A DNA stretch of 64,000 nucleotides from DASUAS01 sp963841415 (GCA_963841415.1 CAWJCN010000001.1:124001-188000), one strand, 5' to 3'. Shown: positions 54,548-63,949, counted from the first letter of the stretch. Made by a program: numbers and translations. Notes: a model not told the origin generated them from the sequence alone.

Positions 54548-56514
54548 CCATAGAGATCGGCGCGTTCGGCGCCGACGTCACCTCACCCTTCGTCCCGATG
54601 GGCGTCACGCCCAGGTACCCACCGCCCCGGGCGCACATCGCGCCCGACAAGGGCGGGTCCTGGATCCAGCGCATGCGGCCGATCGTGCTCGCGCACAAGT
54701 GGATGTTCGGGTTCTCGCTGCTCGCGTCGTTCGTCGGTCTCGCGGTGCAGGTGCAGATCCCGAACGAAGTCGGGCAGGCCATCGACGCACTGGGCAAGAC
54801 GACGGGCACGTCGCTCGAGTACTTCGTCACGGTCATCGTGATCCTCGCCGCCATCCGCTTCGTCCTCACGTACCTGTCGCGCAACTACTTGCTCAAGACC
54901 GCGTACCGCATCGAGTACGACCTGCGGAACATCATGTACGAGCACCTGAGCCGCATGTCGTTCTCGTTCTATGACCGCGTGCAGTCGGGTCAGCTCATCT
55001 CGCGTGCGAACTCCGACATCCGGTCGGTGCAGATGTACCTCACGTTCGCGCCGTCGATCCTCGTGCAGTGCAGCGTCGCGCTCCTCGCGTTCGTCGAGAT
55101 GTTGTCGATCAACGTCCCGCTCGCGCTGGTGACCATGACGACGATGCCGTTCGTCTACATCGTCGGCGTGCGGATGCGGAAGCAGATGTTTCCCGTGTCG
55201 TGGCTCATCCAGTCGCGCCTGGCCGACGTCGCCACGGTCGTCGACGAGAACATCAACGGCGTGCGCGTCGTGAAGTCGTTCGCGGCCGAGGACACGCAGC
55301 TGCAGCACCTCACCGGTGCCGCACTGCGGACCGAGTGGGCCAACGTGAAGGACGCCGACATCCGCGCCAAGTGGTCGCCGCTGCTCGAGAACCTGCCCCG
55401 GCTGGGTCAGGCCATCGTGCTGTTCTACGGCGGCTACCTCGCCATCCACGGTCAGGCGACCCCCGGCGACATCATCGCGTTCAACGCCTACGTGCTGATG
55501 CTGCAGCCGCCGTTCCGCCAGCTCGGCATGATCCTCATGATGGGTCAGCGGGCGTCCGCATCGGCCCAGCGCATCTACGAGGTGCTCGACGAGCAACCCG
55601 ACGTCGTCGACCGCCCGGGCGCAGTCGACCTGGTCGAGTGCCGGGGCGACGTGCACTTCGACGACGTCTCGTTCGCGTATGCCAACGGCACGCACGTGCT
55701 CGACGGATTCGAGCTGCACCTCCGACCGGGCGAGACCGTCGCGCTGGTCGGGCGCACGGGGAGCGGGAAGTCGACCGCGTCGCGCCTCCTCGCTCGCTTC
55801 TACGACGTGACCGACGGCGCGGTGCGCGTCGACGACCACGACGTGCGCGACCTCACGTTGCCCAGCCTGCGCCATCACGTCGGGATGGTGCTCGACGAGC
55901 CGTTCCTGTTCTCGGTGTCGATCCGCGACAACATCGCCTACGGGAAGCCCGACGCGTCGATGGACGAGATCCGCGCCGCCGCCGTCGCCGCGGGTGCCGA
56001 CGAGTTCGTGCAGGCGTTGCCCGAGGGCTACGACACGGTGGTGGGTGAGCGCGGCTTCACCCTGTCTGGTGGTCAGCGGCAGCGGCTCTCCATCGCGCGC
56101 ACCCTGCTCGTCAACCCGCCCATCCTCGTGCTCGACGACGCGACCTCCGCCATCGACGTCCAGATCGAGCAGCAGATCCACGAAGCGCTGCGCGGCCTCA
56201 TGGTCGACCGCACCACGCTGATCATCGCCCACCGGCTCTCGACCATCAGCCTGGCCGATCGCGTCGCGGTGGTGGAGGGCGGACGGGTCATCGCCGAAGG
56301 CACCCACGCCGAGCTGCTCGTCACCGAGCCCCGCTACGCGGAGATCCTGGCGCAGAGCGACGCCGACGCCGACCTCGCCACCGACGACGGCAGCGAGCCC
56401 GCGGTTCCGCCGTCGACGAACGGTGACGCAATGGTCACCGCGGCCGCCGAAGCCGATGTGGCGCGCTCGCGCACCCTCGACATCGACATCGGTGAGATGA
56501 AGGACGTCGACTGA
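54544..56514 (+). CDS. ABC exporter half-transporter (degenerate Walker B subunit)
   Basis: This is a 656-aa type-IV ABC half-transporter: six membrane helices (about residues 45-320) followed by an NBD. Walker A GRTGSGKST is near residue 400, signature LSGGQRQRL and Walker B ILVLDDATSAID. The catalytic Glu after Walker B is replaced by Asp, as in one subunit of heterodimeric exporters (TM287/288, BmrCD type). GTG at 54544 overlaps the MarR stop. The partner follows 23 bp downstream. A multidrug or lipid substrate is likely. Confidence 0.9.
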   Translation: MTIEIGAFGADVTSPFVPMGVTPRYPPPRAHIAPDKGGSWIQRMRPIVLAHKWMFGFSLLASFVGLAVQVQIPNEVGQAIDALGKTTGTSLEYFVTVIVILAAIRFVLTYLSRNYLLKTAYRIEYDLRNIMYEHLSRMSFSFYDRVQSGQLISRANSDIRSVQMYLTFAPSILVQCSVALLAFVEMLSINVPLALVTMTTMPFVYIVGVRMRKQMFPVSWLIQSRLADVATVVDENINGVRVVKSFAAEDTQLQHLTGAALRTEWANVKDADIRAKWSPLLENLPRLGQAIVLFYGGYLAIHGQATPGDIIAFNAYVLMLQPPFRQLGMILMMGQRASASAQRIYEVLDEQPDVVDRPGAVDLVECRGDVHFDDVSFAYANGTHVLDGFELHLRPGETVALVGRTGSGKSTASRLLARFYDVTDGAVRVDDHDVRDLTLPSLRHHVGMVLDEPFLFSVSIRDNIAYGKPDASMDEIRAAAVAAGADEFVQALPEGYDTVVGERGFTLSGGQRQRLSIARTLLVNPPILVLDDATSAIDVQIEQQIHEALRGLMVDRTTLIIAHRLSTISLADRVAVVEGGRVIAEGTHAELLVTEPRYAEILAQSDADADLATDDGSEPAVPPSTNGDAMVTAAAEADVARSRTLDIDIGEMKDVD

Positions 56515-56537
56515 TGCGCAGTGAGCGAGCGAATTAG

Positions 56538-58526
56538 ATGGCTTGGGGAGGCGGCACGATCACGGGCGGCGCGCCGATGGGCGGTGCGGTCGGCGGCTCG
56601 CCGGGCAACCCGGGGAACGGCCTGCCGTTCGCGGGCATCCCCTGGGAGATGCGCGAGGGCGTCGAGAGGCTGCTCGCCGACGAGCCCGACCTCGAGAGCG
56701 ACCCGCGCTGGCAGGCGTCGGACAGCTCCTTCAGCCACCGGATGAAGGAGTCCGGAATCACCCTGAGGCGGATGCTCCGCCCACACCGAGGGATGATGAC
56801 GCTGTCCGCATTCTTCATCTTCGTCGAAGCGCTGTGCGTCCAGGCGGGACCGTCCCTGGTCAAGTTGGGCATCGACGACGGCATCACACCCCACGACTGG
56901 ACCGCGCTCTCGATCATCGGCGTCGTCGCCATCGTGACGGTGGTGGTCTCGGCGGCGGCGAGCGGCGCGCGCGTCGCAACCACCGGTCGGGTCGCCTCGC
57001 GAGTGATGTTCGAGCTGCGCGTCCGCACGTTCGGGCACCTGCAACGCCTCTCGCTCGACTACTACACGGATGAGAAGGCGGGCGTGATCATGACCCGCAT
57101 GACCAGCGACATCGAGTCGCTCCAGCAGCTCCTGCAGGACGGGCTCCCGCAGTTCGCGTTGCAGGGCGTCACGATGCTGATCGTCACCGTCGTGCTCTTC
57201 TTCTACAGCGTCGAGCTCGCCCTGATCACGCTCGTGTTGATCGTGCCGGTCTTCACCGGATTGTCACTCTGGTTCCGCAATGCGTCCGACAAGGGGTACG
57301 AGCGCGTGCGTGACGGCATCGCCGGCGTCCTCAGCGATCTCTCGGAGAGTCTGTCGGGAGTGCGCGTGGTCACTGGCTTCAACCGGGCCCGCAACAACGT
57401 GCTGCACCACCGCAACGTCACGGGCGTGTACCGCGACGCCAACGATCACACCGCCCACCTCGCCGCCACCTACGGCGCGTGCACCGAGTTCTGGGGTCTC
57501 CTCGGCCAGGCCGCGCTGCTGCTGATCGGCGGCAACATGGTGCGCGACGGCAACCTCTCCGTCGGTGCGCTCGCCGCGTTCATCCTCTACCTCAACTCGT
57601 TCTTCCTGCCCATCCAGTCGCTGGTGCAGCAGTACAACCTCTACCAGCAGGGTCAGGCCGCGATCACGAAGCTCGACGAGCTCCTGAAGACGCACCCTTC
57701 GGTCGAAGAAGCCGCGTCGGCCGAACCGTTGCCTCCCATCGAGGGCGCGGTCTCACTGCACCGCGTGACCTTCGCCTACGACCCGGCCAAGCCGGTGCTG
57801 CACGACGTCGACCTCGACATCGCGGCGGGGGAGACCATCTCGCTCGTCGGTCCCACCGGTGCCGGGAAGTCGACCATCGCCAAGCTCGTCACGCGCTTCT
57901 ACGACCCCACCGAAGGGACTGTCGCGATCGACGGCCACGACCTGCGTGACGTCACCATCGACTCGTTGCGTACACAACTGGGCGTCGTGCCGCAGGAGCC
58001 GTTCCTGTTCGCGGGCACGATGCGCGACAACATCGCCTTTGCGCGGCCGGACGCCACCGACGAAGACATCGAGGAAGCGGTGCGCCGCGTCGGTCTGACC
58101 GACCTGATCGATCGCCTGCCCGAGGGTGTCGACACACCGGTCCACGAACGCGGCGTCTCGCTCTCGTCCGGTGAGCGCCAGCTCATCGCCCTCGCCCGCG
58201 CGTTCCTTGCTTCACCGCGGGTGCTGGTGCTCGACGAAGCGACGTCGAACCTCGACCTCAAGTCGGAGACCCAGGTGGAGGCGGGCCTCGACGCCGTGCT
58301 CGAGGGCCGCACCGCGATCATCGTCGCCCACCGGCTCTCGACCGCGATGCGAGCCGACCGGATCGCGGTGGTCGACGACGGCCGCATCCTCGAGCTCGGA
58401 TCCCACGACGAGCTCGTGGCGCGCCCGGGTGGGCGTTATGCCGAGATGTTCGAGGCCTGGATGTCGCACCTCGAAGTGGATGCCGACGACGCCCCGGAGG
58501 TGGTCGGGAGCGGTACCACCGGGTAG
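56538..58526 (+). CDS. ABC exporter half-transporter (catalytic Walker B subunit)
   Basis: This is a 662-aa partner half-transporter. The N-terminus is Gly/Pro-rich (MAWGGGTITGGAP) before six membrane helices. NBD: Walker A GPTGAGKST near residue 437 and Walker B VLVLDEATSNLD with the catalytic Glu. The signature is degenerate (LSSGERQ rather than LSGGQ). Combined with the canonical signature of the first subunit, one consensus and one degenerate ATP site result. Confidence 0.9.
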   Translation: MAWGGGTITGGAPMGGAVGGSPGNPGNGLPFAGIPWEMREGVERLLADEPDLESDPRWQASDSSFSHRMKESGITLRRMLRPHRGMMTLSAFFIFVEALCVQAGPSLVKLGIDDGITPHDWTALSIIGVVAIVTVVVSAAASGARVATTGRVASRVMFELRVRTFGHLQRLSLDYYTDEKAGVIMTRMTSDIESLQQLLQDGLPQFALQGVTMLIVTVVLFFYSVELALITLVLIVPVFTGLSLWFRNASDKGYERVRDGIAGVLSDLSESLSGVRVVTGFNRARNNVLHHRNVTGVYRDANDHTAHLAATYGACTEFWGLLGQAALLLIGGNMVRDGNLSVGALAAFILYLNSFFLPIQSLVQQYNLYQQGQAAITKLDELLKTHPSVEEAASAEPLPPIEGAVSLHRVTFAYDPAKPVLHDVDLDIAAGETISLVGPTGAGKSTIAKLVTRFYDPTEGTVAIDGHDLRDVTIDSLRTQLGVVPQEPFLFAGTMRDNIAFARPDATDEDIEEAVRRVGLTDLIDRLPEGVDTPVHERGVSLSSGERQLIALARAFLASPRVLVLDEATSNLDLKSETQVEAGLDAVLEGRTAIIVAHRLSTAMRADRIAVVDDGRILELGSHDELVARPGGRYAEMFEAWMSHLEVDADDAPEVVGSGTTG

Positions 58527-58584
58527 CGTCGCGAGACCACATCACAGCGGAATCACATCTGATCGCGGGGGAAGCAGAGCATCC

Positions 58585-58983
58585 ATGGCAAACCAGATCC
58601 CGATCGTCGACTACCTCGTCCTCGACGACGGCGAGCCGCACCTGGAGGCCAACGAGTGCACCAAGTGCGGTGCGCTGTTCTTCGACCGGCGCAACGCCTG
58701 CGGCAAGTGCGCGAACCGCGAGTTCACCAAGCGCAAGCTCGGCACCACCGGCGTGGTCCGGTCGTTCGCGATCGTGCACCAGGCCGCCCCGGGCGTCCCC
58801 GTCCCGTACGTCTCGTCCGTGGTCGATCTGGATGGAGGCGGTGACGTGAAGGCCAACGTGGTCAACGTCGAGCCCGATCCCGCCAAGGTGAGCCTCGGAA
58901 TGAAGGTGCGGCTCACGACGTTCGTGGCTGATACCGACGACGAAGGCACCGAGGCCGTCGTGTTCGGCTTCGAGCCGGTCTGA
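58585..58983 (+). CDS. Zn-ribbon / OB-fold protein (DUF35) partner of thiolase
   Basis: This is a 132-aa DUF35-type protein with a rubredoxin-like zinc ribbon (CTKCGALFFDRRNACGKC) and an OB-fold that binds acyl-CoA (VRSFAIVHQAAPGVPVPYVSSVVDLDGG). Such proteins form complexes with SCP2-type thiolases or aldolases in fatty-acid and steroid side-chain breakdown. ATG at 58585 follows GGGGGAAGCAGAG. The thiolase gene starts 38 bp later. Confidence 0.88.
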   Translation: MANQIPIVDYLVLDDGEPHLEANECTKCGALFFDRRNACGKCANREFTKRKLGTTGVVRSFAIVHQAAPGVPVPYVSSVVDLDGGGDVKANVVNVEPDPAKVSLGMKVRLTTFVADTDDEGTEAVVFGFEPV

Positions 58984-59021
58984 CACGGCAACTCGCAGAA
59001 CTGAGCAGAAGGAGCGTTCCA

Positions 59022-60222
59022 ATGGGTGAATCCGTCTGGGTGCTCGGCGCCTCGATGACCAAGATCAGCCGCTACCCCGACAAGGACGTGATCGACCTCG
59101 CCGCGGAGGCGACGTTCAACGCGCTCGACGACGCCGGCGTCTCGATCTTCGACATCCAGGTGCTCGCCGCCGGAAGCATGTTCAACATGGGTGGCATCGG
59201 CCAAGCAGGTCGCGAAGCAGGTCGGCCAGACCGGCATCCCGATCTACAACGTCGTGAACGCGTGCGCGACCGGCGCCACTGCGGTGCGCACCGCGCTGCT
59301 CGAGATCCAGGCCGGCAACGCCGACTTCGCTCTCGCGATCGGTGCCGAGCAGATGGGCAAGATGGGCCTGCTCGCCGGCAACGCCGCGCGCGGGGAGGCC
59401 AACAAGTTCGAGCCCTCAGGTCGCTACGGCAGCGTCATGGCCGTCGACGGCTGGCTCGGCTCCGGCACCATGCCCGCGGTGTTCGGTCAGGCCGGCATGG
59501 AGTACGCCTACCAGAACGACGGCGTGGGCTTCGAGCAGTTCGCCAAGGTCGCGGAGAAGAACCACGCGCACTCGGCGCTGAACCCGCTCGCGCAGTACAA
59601 CAAGGTCTTCTCGTTGGAGGAGATCATGGACGCACGTGTGATCTCCTACCCGAACACGCTGCCGATGTGCTGCCCCACCGGTGACGGCGCGGCCGCGATC
59701 GTGCTCGTGTCCGAGTCGAAGCTGAAGACCCTCTCGCTCGAGCAGCAGAAGCGCGCGGTCAAGGTCGGCGCGTCGGTGCTCACCAGCGACCCCTGGAGCG
59801 AAGGTGGCGAGTCACAGCCCGACGTCAACACGCTCACCCGCAACGCCGCCGACAAGGCCTACGAGCTCGCCGGCGTCGGGCCGGAGGATCTCGACCTGGT
59901 GGAGCTGCACGACTGCTTCGCCACCGCCGAGCTCATCCACTACGACAACCTGCGGCTCTGCGAGCCGGGTGGTGCGGGCGAGTTCATCGACAAGCGCGCG
60001 CCCTGGCGTGACGGCACCATGCCGGTCAACGTCTCCGGCGGTCTCCTGTCGAAGGGTCACCCGATCGGCATGACCGGCGCGGCGGGCGTGTTCGAGATCA
60101 CCACGCAGCTGCGCGGCGAGGCGGGCGACCGCCAGATCGAGGGCGCGAAGGTGGGCATGGCCCACGTCATCGGCCTCGGATCGTCGTGCGGCGTCCACAT
60201 CCTCGAGAAGGCTGCGCTCTAA
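59022..60222 (+). pseudogene. SCP2-type thiolase / acetyl-CoA acyltransferase-like protein, frameshifted near the N-terminus
   Basis: This is a non-decarboxylating thiolase-like enzyme (lipid-transfer/SCP2 group), about 399 codons. N-terminal WVLGASMTKISRYPDKDVIDLA to GGIGQ reads in one frame; from about 59206 QVAKQVGQTGIPIYNVVNACATG continues in the next. One extra base in CCAAGCAG (59201-59208) accounts for it. The active-site Cys lies in NACATG, and the C-terminal motifs (ELHDCFATAE, LLSKGHPIGMTGAAG, LGSSCGVHILEKA) are intact. It is paired with the DUF35 protein. The integrity of the rest suggests a sequence error or very recent damage. Confidence 0.85.
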
Positions 60223-60806
60223 CCCTTCCCGATCCGCCGGCCCAGCGCGCGGAGGAACTCCTCACGCCGGGCCAGGAACTGGGGGTCCTTCACCGACTTG
60301 CCGGTGACCAACTGCGTCAGCTGGGGCAGCAGGAACGGGCCCATGGTGAGGCACACCTCGCTGAGCACGAGCTGGGCGGCGTCGAGCTCGGCGGGCAGTC
60401 GTCCCGCGCGCTGCTCCTCCTCGACGGCCTCGACCCAGTCCGTGTAGACGGCGCGGCGCATCTCCTCGTTGACCGGGCGGTCGGGGTTGGTCTCGAGCGC
60501 TTCCCACATCGTGAGGCGCGTGTACTGCGTCTGCCCCGGCAGGCGCGCGGTCCGTTCGGCGAGCCGGTCGGGGTCCGACACGTTGCTCGCGCGCAGCTTC
60601 GCCGCACCCTCGGCGAGTCGCCGCCGGAGGATCTCGCGGAACAGGCCCTCCTTCGATTCGAAGTAGTAGTAGAGCATCCGTTTGTTGACGCGCGCCCGTG
60701 CCGCGATGGCGTCGACGCGGGCGCCGGAGATGCCCTTGGCGGAGAACTCGCGCACCGCGGCGGCGAGGATGCGCGCCTTGGTCGCGTCGGGATCACGGTT
60801 TGCCAC
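60219..60806 (-). CDS. TetR-family transcriptional regulator
   Basis: This is a 195-aa TetR repressor: HTH ARILAAAVREFSAKGISGARVDAIAARARVNKRMLYYYFESKEGL, then a helical ligand domain. It is convergent with, and overlaps by 4 bp, the thiolase end. Divergent from the DHA2 transporter with a palindrome between them; it probably represses both. Confidence 0.88.
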   Translation of the reverse strand: MANRDPDATKARILAAAVREFSAKGISGARVDAIAARARVNKRMLYYYFESKEGLFREILRRRLAEGAAKLRASNVSDPDRLAERTARLPGQTQYTRLTMWEALETNPDRPVNEEMRRAVYTDWVEAVEEEQRAGRLPAELDAAQLVLSEVCLTMGPFLLPQLTQLVTGKSVKDPQFLARREEFLRALGRRIGKG

Positions 60807-60831
60807 TGCGAGGCTCCACCGGGTAAAGTTG

Positions 60832-60847
60832 TTAACTAGGTAGTTAA
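60832..60847. promoter_or_regulatory. TetR operator
   Basis: TTAACTAGGTAGTTAA has perfect 7-bp inverted arms (TTAACTA/TAGTTAA) round GG, in the AT-rich gap between tetR (start 60806) and the MFS gene (start 60909). It is an ideal site for joint repression of both genes. Confidence 0.65.
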
Positions 60848-60908
60848 AAGTAGCAGGTCCGTCGCACGTCGTGGCGGTCAGTGGGGGAGACGGGAGTCGC
60901 GGGCGCGG

Positions 60909-62480
60909 ATGCTCAGCGCGGAGAAGGCCTACGAGCGTCGCTGGTACACGCTGGCTGTCCTCTGCATGTCGCTCGTGGTCATCACGATCGACAACTCGAT
61001 CCTCAACGTGGCACTCCCCACCATCGTGCGCGACCTCGGGGCGAGCGGCTCCGACCTGCAGTGGATCATCGACGCCTACATCATCGTCTTCGCCAGCTTG
61101 CTGCTCACGGCCGGCGCGCTCGGTGACAAGTACGGTCGCAAGGGCGCGCTCACGCTCGGTCTGGTGCTCTTCGGGCTGTTCTCGGGTCTTGCCGCGTTCG
61201 CCACGTCACCCGACATGCTCATCGTCACCCGCGGCCTCATGGGCATCGGCGCCGCGTTCATCTTCCCGACGACCCTCTCGATCCTCACCAACACGTTCAC
61301 CGGGCGTGAGCGCGCCCGGGCCATCGGTGTCTGGGCGGGCGTGTCGGGCATCGGCGTCGCACTCGGCCCGATGTTGGGCGGCATCCTGGTCGAGCACTTC
61401 GACTGGGGTGCGGTGTTCTTCGTCAACGTGCCGATCTGCGCGCTGGCCTTGGTGCTCGGGTACTTCTTCATCCCGACGTCGCGCGACCCCGACAACCGCC
61501 CGCTCGACCCGCTCGGCGCGCTGCTCTCGATCCTGACGCTCGTGGCGCTGCTCTACGCGATCATCCAGGCGCCCGAGGAGGGTTGGCTGGCGACCGACGT
61601 CGTCGCCGCGTTCGTCGCCGCGCTGGTGCTCCTCGGCATCTTCGCATGGTGGGAGACGCACACCGCCGAGCCCATGATCGACGTGCGCGTGTTCCGCAAC
61701 CCGCGCTTCTCCGCCGCGTCGGGCGTGCTCACCCTCACCTCGTTCGCGCTCTACGGCTCGGTGTTCCTCCTCATCCAGTACTTCCAGTTCGTGCTCGGCT
61801 ACTCGCCGCTCGAGGCCGGGCTCCTCGCGATGCCGGTGGCGATCGGGATGATGGTGACGTCGCCCAACGCGCCGCGCTTCGTGTTCCGCTGGGGGACGAA
61901 GCGGGTGGTCGTCATCGGCCTGCTCGTGATCGCGGGCGCGATGTTGATGTACGGCTCGAACTCGATCATGTCGTCGTTCGTGGGCGGTTGCCTGGTCCGC
62001 CTGCTGTTCGGCGTCGGCCTCGGCCTCACGTCCGCACCCGCCACCGAGTCGATCATGGGCTCACTCCCACCGAGCCGGGCCGGCGTCGGCTCGGCCATCA
62101 ACGACACGACGCGCCAGACGGGCGGTGCACTCGGCGTCGCCATCATCGGCAGCGTCTTCCTCGCGTGGTACCACCACTACGCCGACAAGACGAAGGGCCT
62201 TCCCGCGACGTCGGCGGCCGCGCTGCACGACTCGGTCGGGCGCGCGCTCGAGCTGACCAAGTCGCTGCCGGCGAAGCAGGGTGCGGCGTTGGTGGAGCTG
62301 TCACGCGAGGCGTTCGTCAGCGCCATGCGTCTCACCTATCCGATCGCCGCCGGCTTCATCGTCTTCGCCGCCTTCATCGCGTGGCGCTGGCTGCCGGCCC
62401 GCGGGGCCGACGACGACGTCGCCGCCCACCCGACCGACGAAGCGCGCGAGATCGGCGAGTACGAGATCCTCGGGGCCTGA
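60909..62480 (+). CDS. DHA2-family (EmrB/QacA) MFS drug transporter
   Basis: This is a 523-aa 14-helix exporter: motif A GDKYGRKGALT, the antiporter motif GVSGIGVALGPMLGG and the DHA2 stretch APATESIMGSLPPSRAGVGSAINDTTRQTGGALG. The C-terminal helix FIVFAAFIAWRWLP is intact, unlike its paralogue at 10511. It is under a divergent TetR gene, the classical arrangement for an inducible efflux pump. Confidence 0.9.
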   Translation: MLSAEKAYERRWYTLAVLCMSLVVITIDNSILNVALPTIVRDLGASGSDLQWIIDAYIIVFASLLLTAGALGDKYGRKGALTLGLVLFGLFSGLAAFATSPDMLIVTRGLMGIGAAFIFPTTLSILTNTFTGRERARAIGVWAGVSGIGVALGPMLGGILVEHFDWGAVFFVNVPICALALVLGYFFIPTSRDPDNRPLDPLGALLSILTLVALLYAIIQAPEEGWLATDVVAAFVAALVLLGIFAWWETHTAEPMIDVRVFRNPRFSAASGVLTLTSFALYGSVFLLIQYFQFVLGYSPLEAGLLAMPVAIGMMVTSPNAPRFVFRWGTKRVVVIGLLVIAGAMLMYGSNSIMSSFVGGCLVRLLFGVGLGLTSAPATESIMGSLPPSRAGVGSAINDTTRQTGGALGVAIIGSVFLAWYHHYADKTKGLPATSAAALHDSVGRALELTKSLPAKQGAALVELSREAFVSAMRLTYPIAAGFIVFAAFIAWRWLPARGADDDVAAHPTDEAREIGEYEILGA

Positions 62481-62499
62481 CTCGAGACGAGAGACGAGG

Positions 62500-62868
62500 T
62501 CAGAGCACCGCGGTGAGCCAGAGGCCGAGACCAGCGGCCGCGAGCCCGACGACGACGCTGATCGCGACGTTGGCGAGGGCCGGCCGCACCGATCCTTCTT
62601 CGATCAGCCGAACGGTCTCGTACGAGAACGTGGAAAAGGTCGTGTAGGCGCCGCAGAAGCCGGTACCGACCGCGGCGTGCGGGAGCGGGCTGAGGCCGTG
62701 GTAGAGCGCGAGGCCCGTGATGATGCCGAGGAAGAACGATCCGGAGACGTTGACCACGAGCGTTCCGAACGGGAAGACCCCAGGCGTGCGGTACTGCACG
62801 AACCCGTCGACCAGGTAGCGCGCGGGTGCGCCGACCGCGCCGGCGATGAAGAGGCTCGCGATCAGCAT
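62500..62868 (-). CDS. crcB: fluoride channel CrcB/Fluc subunit
   Basis: This is a 122-aa four-helix membrane protein that exports F-. Family motifs are GAPARYLVD, NVSGSFFLG and GFCGAYTTFSTFSYE. Together with the second CrcB (63203-63709) it may form a heterodimeric channel. Its ATG overlaps the DUF190 stop (TGATG). It is the last gene of the fluoride operon. Confidence 0.92.
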   Translation of the reverse strand: MLIASLFIAGAVGAPARYLVDGFVQYRTPGVFPFGTLVVNVSGSFFLGIITGLALYHGLSPLPHAAVGTGFCGAYTTFSTFSYETVRLIEEGSVRPALANVAISVVVGLAAAGLGLWLTAVL

Positions 62869-63206
62869 CAGTCGGTGCGACCTCGATACGCCACGATGTC
62901 GATGTCTTCGCGCACCACGAGTCCCTCGGTGATGAGCTCGTCGAGCTGCGGGAGGAAGGCGTCGATGTGCTCGGCGGTGTCGACGATGACGATCGTGACC
63001 GGAAGATCCTCGGATAGGCGAAGGATGCGCGCGGTGTGGATGTGGCTCGACGCTCCGTAGCCCTCGATGCCTCGGAGCACGGTTGCGCCGGCGAGTCCCG
63101 CTTGATGAGCTCGTTCGACGATCTCGGTGTAGAGCGGGCGGTGATCGTGTTGGTCGGTCTCGCCGATGTAGATCGTGAGCCGCTCACCGGGTCCTTCGAG
63201 CTTCAC
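62868..63206 (-). CDS. DUF190 family protein (fluoride operon)
   Basis: This is a 112-aa DUF190 protein (ERLTIYIGETDQHDHRPLYTEIVERAHQAGLAGATVLRGIEGYGASSHIHT, then VIVDTAEHIDAFLPQLDEL). The fold is PII-like and the gene is often found next to crcB. The GTG at 63206 overlaps the upstream crcB stop (GTGA) with GAGAGGAG upstream. It probably modulates the channel or is a fluoride-linked signalling protein; unproven. Confidence 0.86.
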   Translation of the reverse strand: MKLEGPGERLTIYIGETDQHDHRPLYTEIVERAHQAGLAGATVLRGIEGYGASSHIHTARILRLSEDLPVTIVIVDTAEHIDAFLPQLDELITEGLVVREDIDIVAYRGRTD

Positions 63207-63709
63207 CCCGTTCTCCTCTCGATGGGCCAGAACCGGGCGATCACGATGCCGGCGTAGACCGCGGCCAGTCCTGCGATCAGACTCGCCGCGACGTACAGAG
63301 CGGCGACATCGCCGTGCCCGTCCTTCGTCAAGGTGTCGGCCTCGACCATGAACGTCGAGAACGTCGTGTACGCGCCGAGGAAGCCGATCGCGGCGAAGGG
63401 CCGCACGTATCGCGTGGGCGGCCAGCGTTCGATCACGAAGATCAGGAGCGCCCCGAGGACGAGACTTCCCGACACGTTGATGAGGAAGGTGGACCACGGG
63501 AAGCCGTTCGCAGTCGCGGGGACCACCCGGCTCACGGCGTAGCGAGCCGGGGATCCGAGCGCGCCGCCCAGGGCGATGGCCACCAGGATGGCCGGCCGCG
63601 TCCGACGCGTCGGGCGACCGCGTCGAGGTGCGAGGAGATCGGGGTCGACGGACGCCTGCTCGACCTGGTGACGATTGAACTCGGCGCTGTTGCGATCCAC
63701 CGGTTGCAT
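63203..63709 (-). CDS. crcB: fluoride channel CrcB/Fluc subunit with N-terminal extension
   Basis: This is a 168-aa CrcB with about 50 polar N-terminal residues before the channel domain (ALGGALGSPARYAVSRV, NVSGSLVLGALL, GFLGAYTTFSTFMVEAD). The ATG at 63709 follows GTGGAGGAGCG; longer starts are less likely. It is the first gene of crcB-DUF190-crcB, preceded by a fluoride riboswitch at 63799-63849. Confidence 0.9.
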   Translation of the reverse strand: MQPVDRNSAEFNRHQVEQASVDPDLLAPRRGRPTRRTRPAILVAIALGGALGSPARYAVSRVVPATANGFPWSTFLINVSGSLVLGALLIFVIERWPPTRYVRPFAAIGFLGAYTTFSTFMVEADTLTKDGHGDVAALYVAASLIAGLAAVYAGIVIARFWPIERRTG

Positions 63710-63798
63710 CGCTCCTCCACGCCGAGTGCCGAGACGCGTACACGTGCTCCGCGTCACTCCGACGACCGGCGCGGTTCCATCCGTCGCGCGAGTGCGCA

Positions 63799-63849
63799 GG
63801 TAGGAGCCATCAGCCCGGAGGCGGTTGTGGCGAGCTCCATCGCCGTGAC
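63799..63849 (-). promoter_or_regulatory. fluoride riboswitch (crcB motif) for the crcB operon
   Basis: Read on the minus strand the segment has the conserved elements of the fluoride (crcB) motif in order: GGCGATGG, a short loop closed by CGCC, ACAACCGCC, and GCTGATGGCTCCTACC. It lies about 90 nt before the crcB ATG. Binding of F- should turn expression on. It was identified by motif, not by a covariance model. Confidence 0.8.
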
Positions 63850-63896
63850 GGGATGGTAGCGCGACGACGCGGCCACTGAGAACTACGTTGGCCGTC

Positions 63897-63949
63897 GACG
63901 GCGATGGCGCACGCCGAGAACCGGCCGCACGTGGCTGATGGCTCCTCCT
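63897..63949 (+). promoter_or_regulatory. second fluoride riboswitch, divergent, for a gene leaving the window
   Basis: On the plus strand the same motif recurs: GGCGATGGCGCACGCC, GAGAACCGGCC, then GGCTGATGGCTCCTCC. It lies 34 nt before a start codon at 63983. With the riboswitch at 63799-63849 it makes a back-to-back pair 47 bp apart. Confidence 0.78.

Noticed and set aside
10511..60222. Programmed ribosomal frameshifting as an explanation of the frame breaks
   Set aside because: The sites share no slippery sequence or downstream structure and occur in unrelated genes; errors or mutations are simpler.
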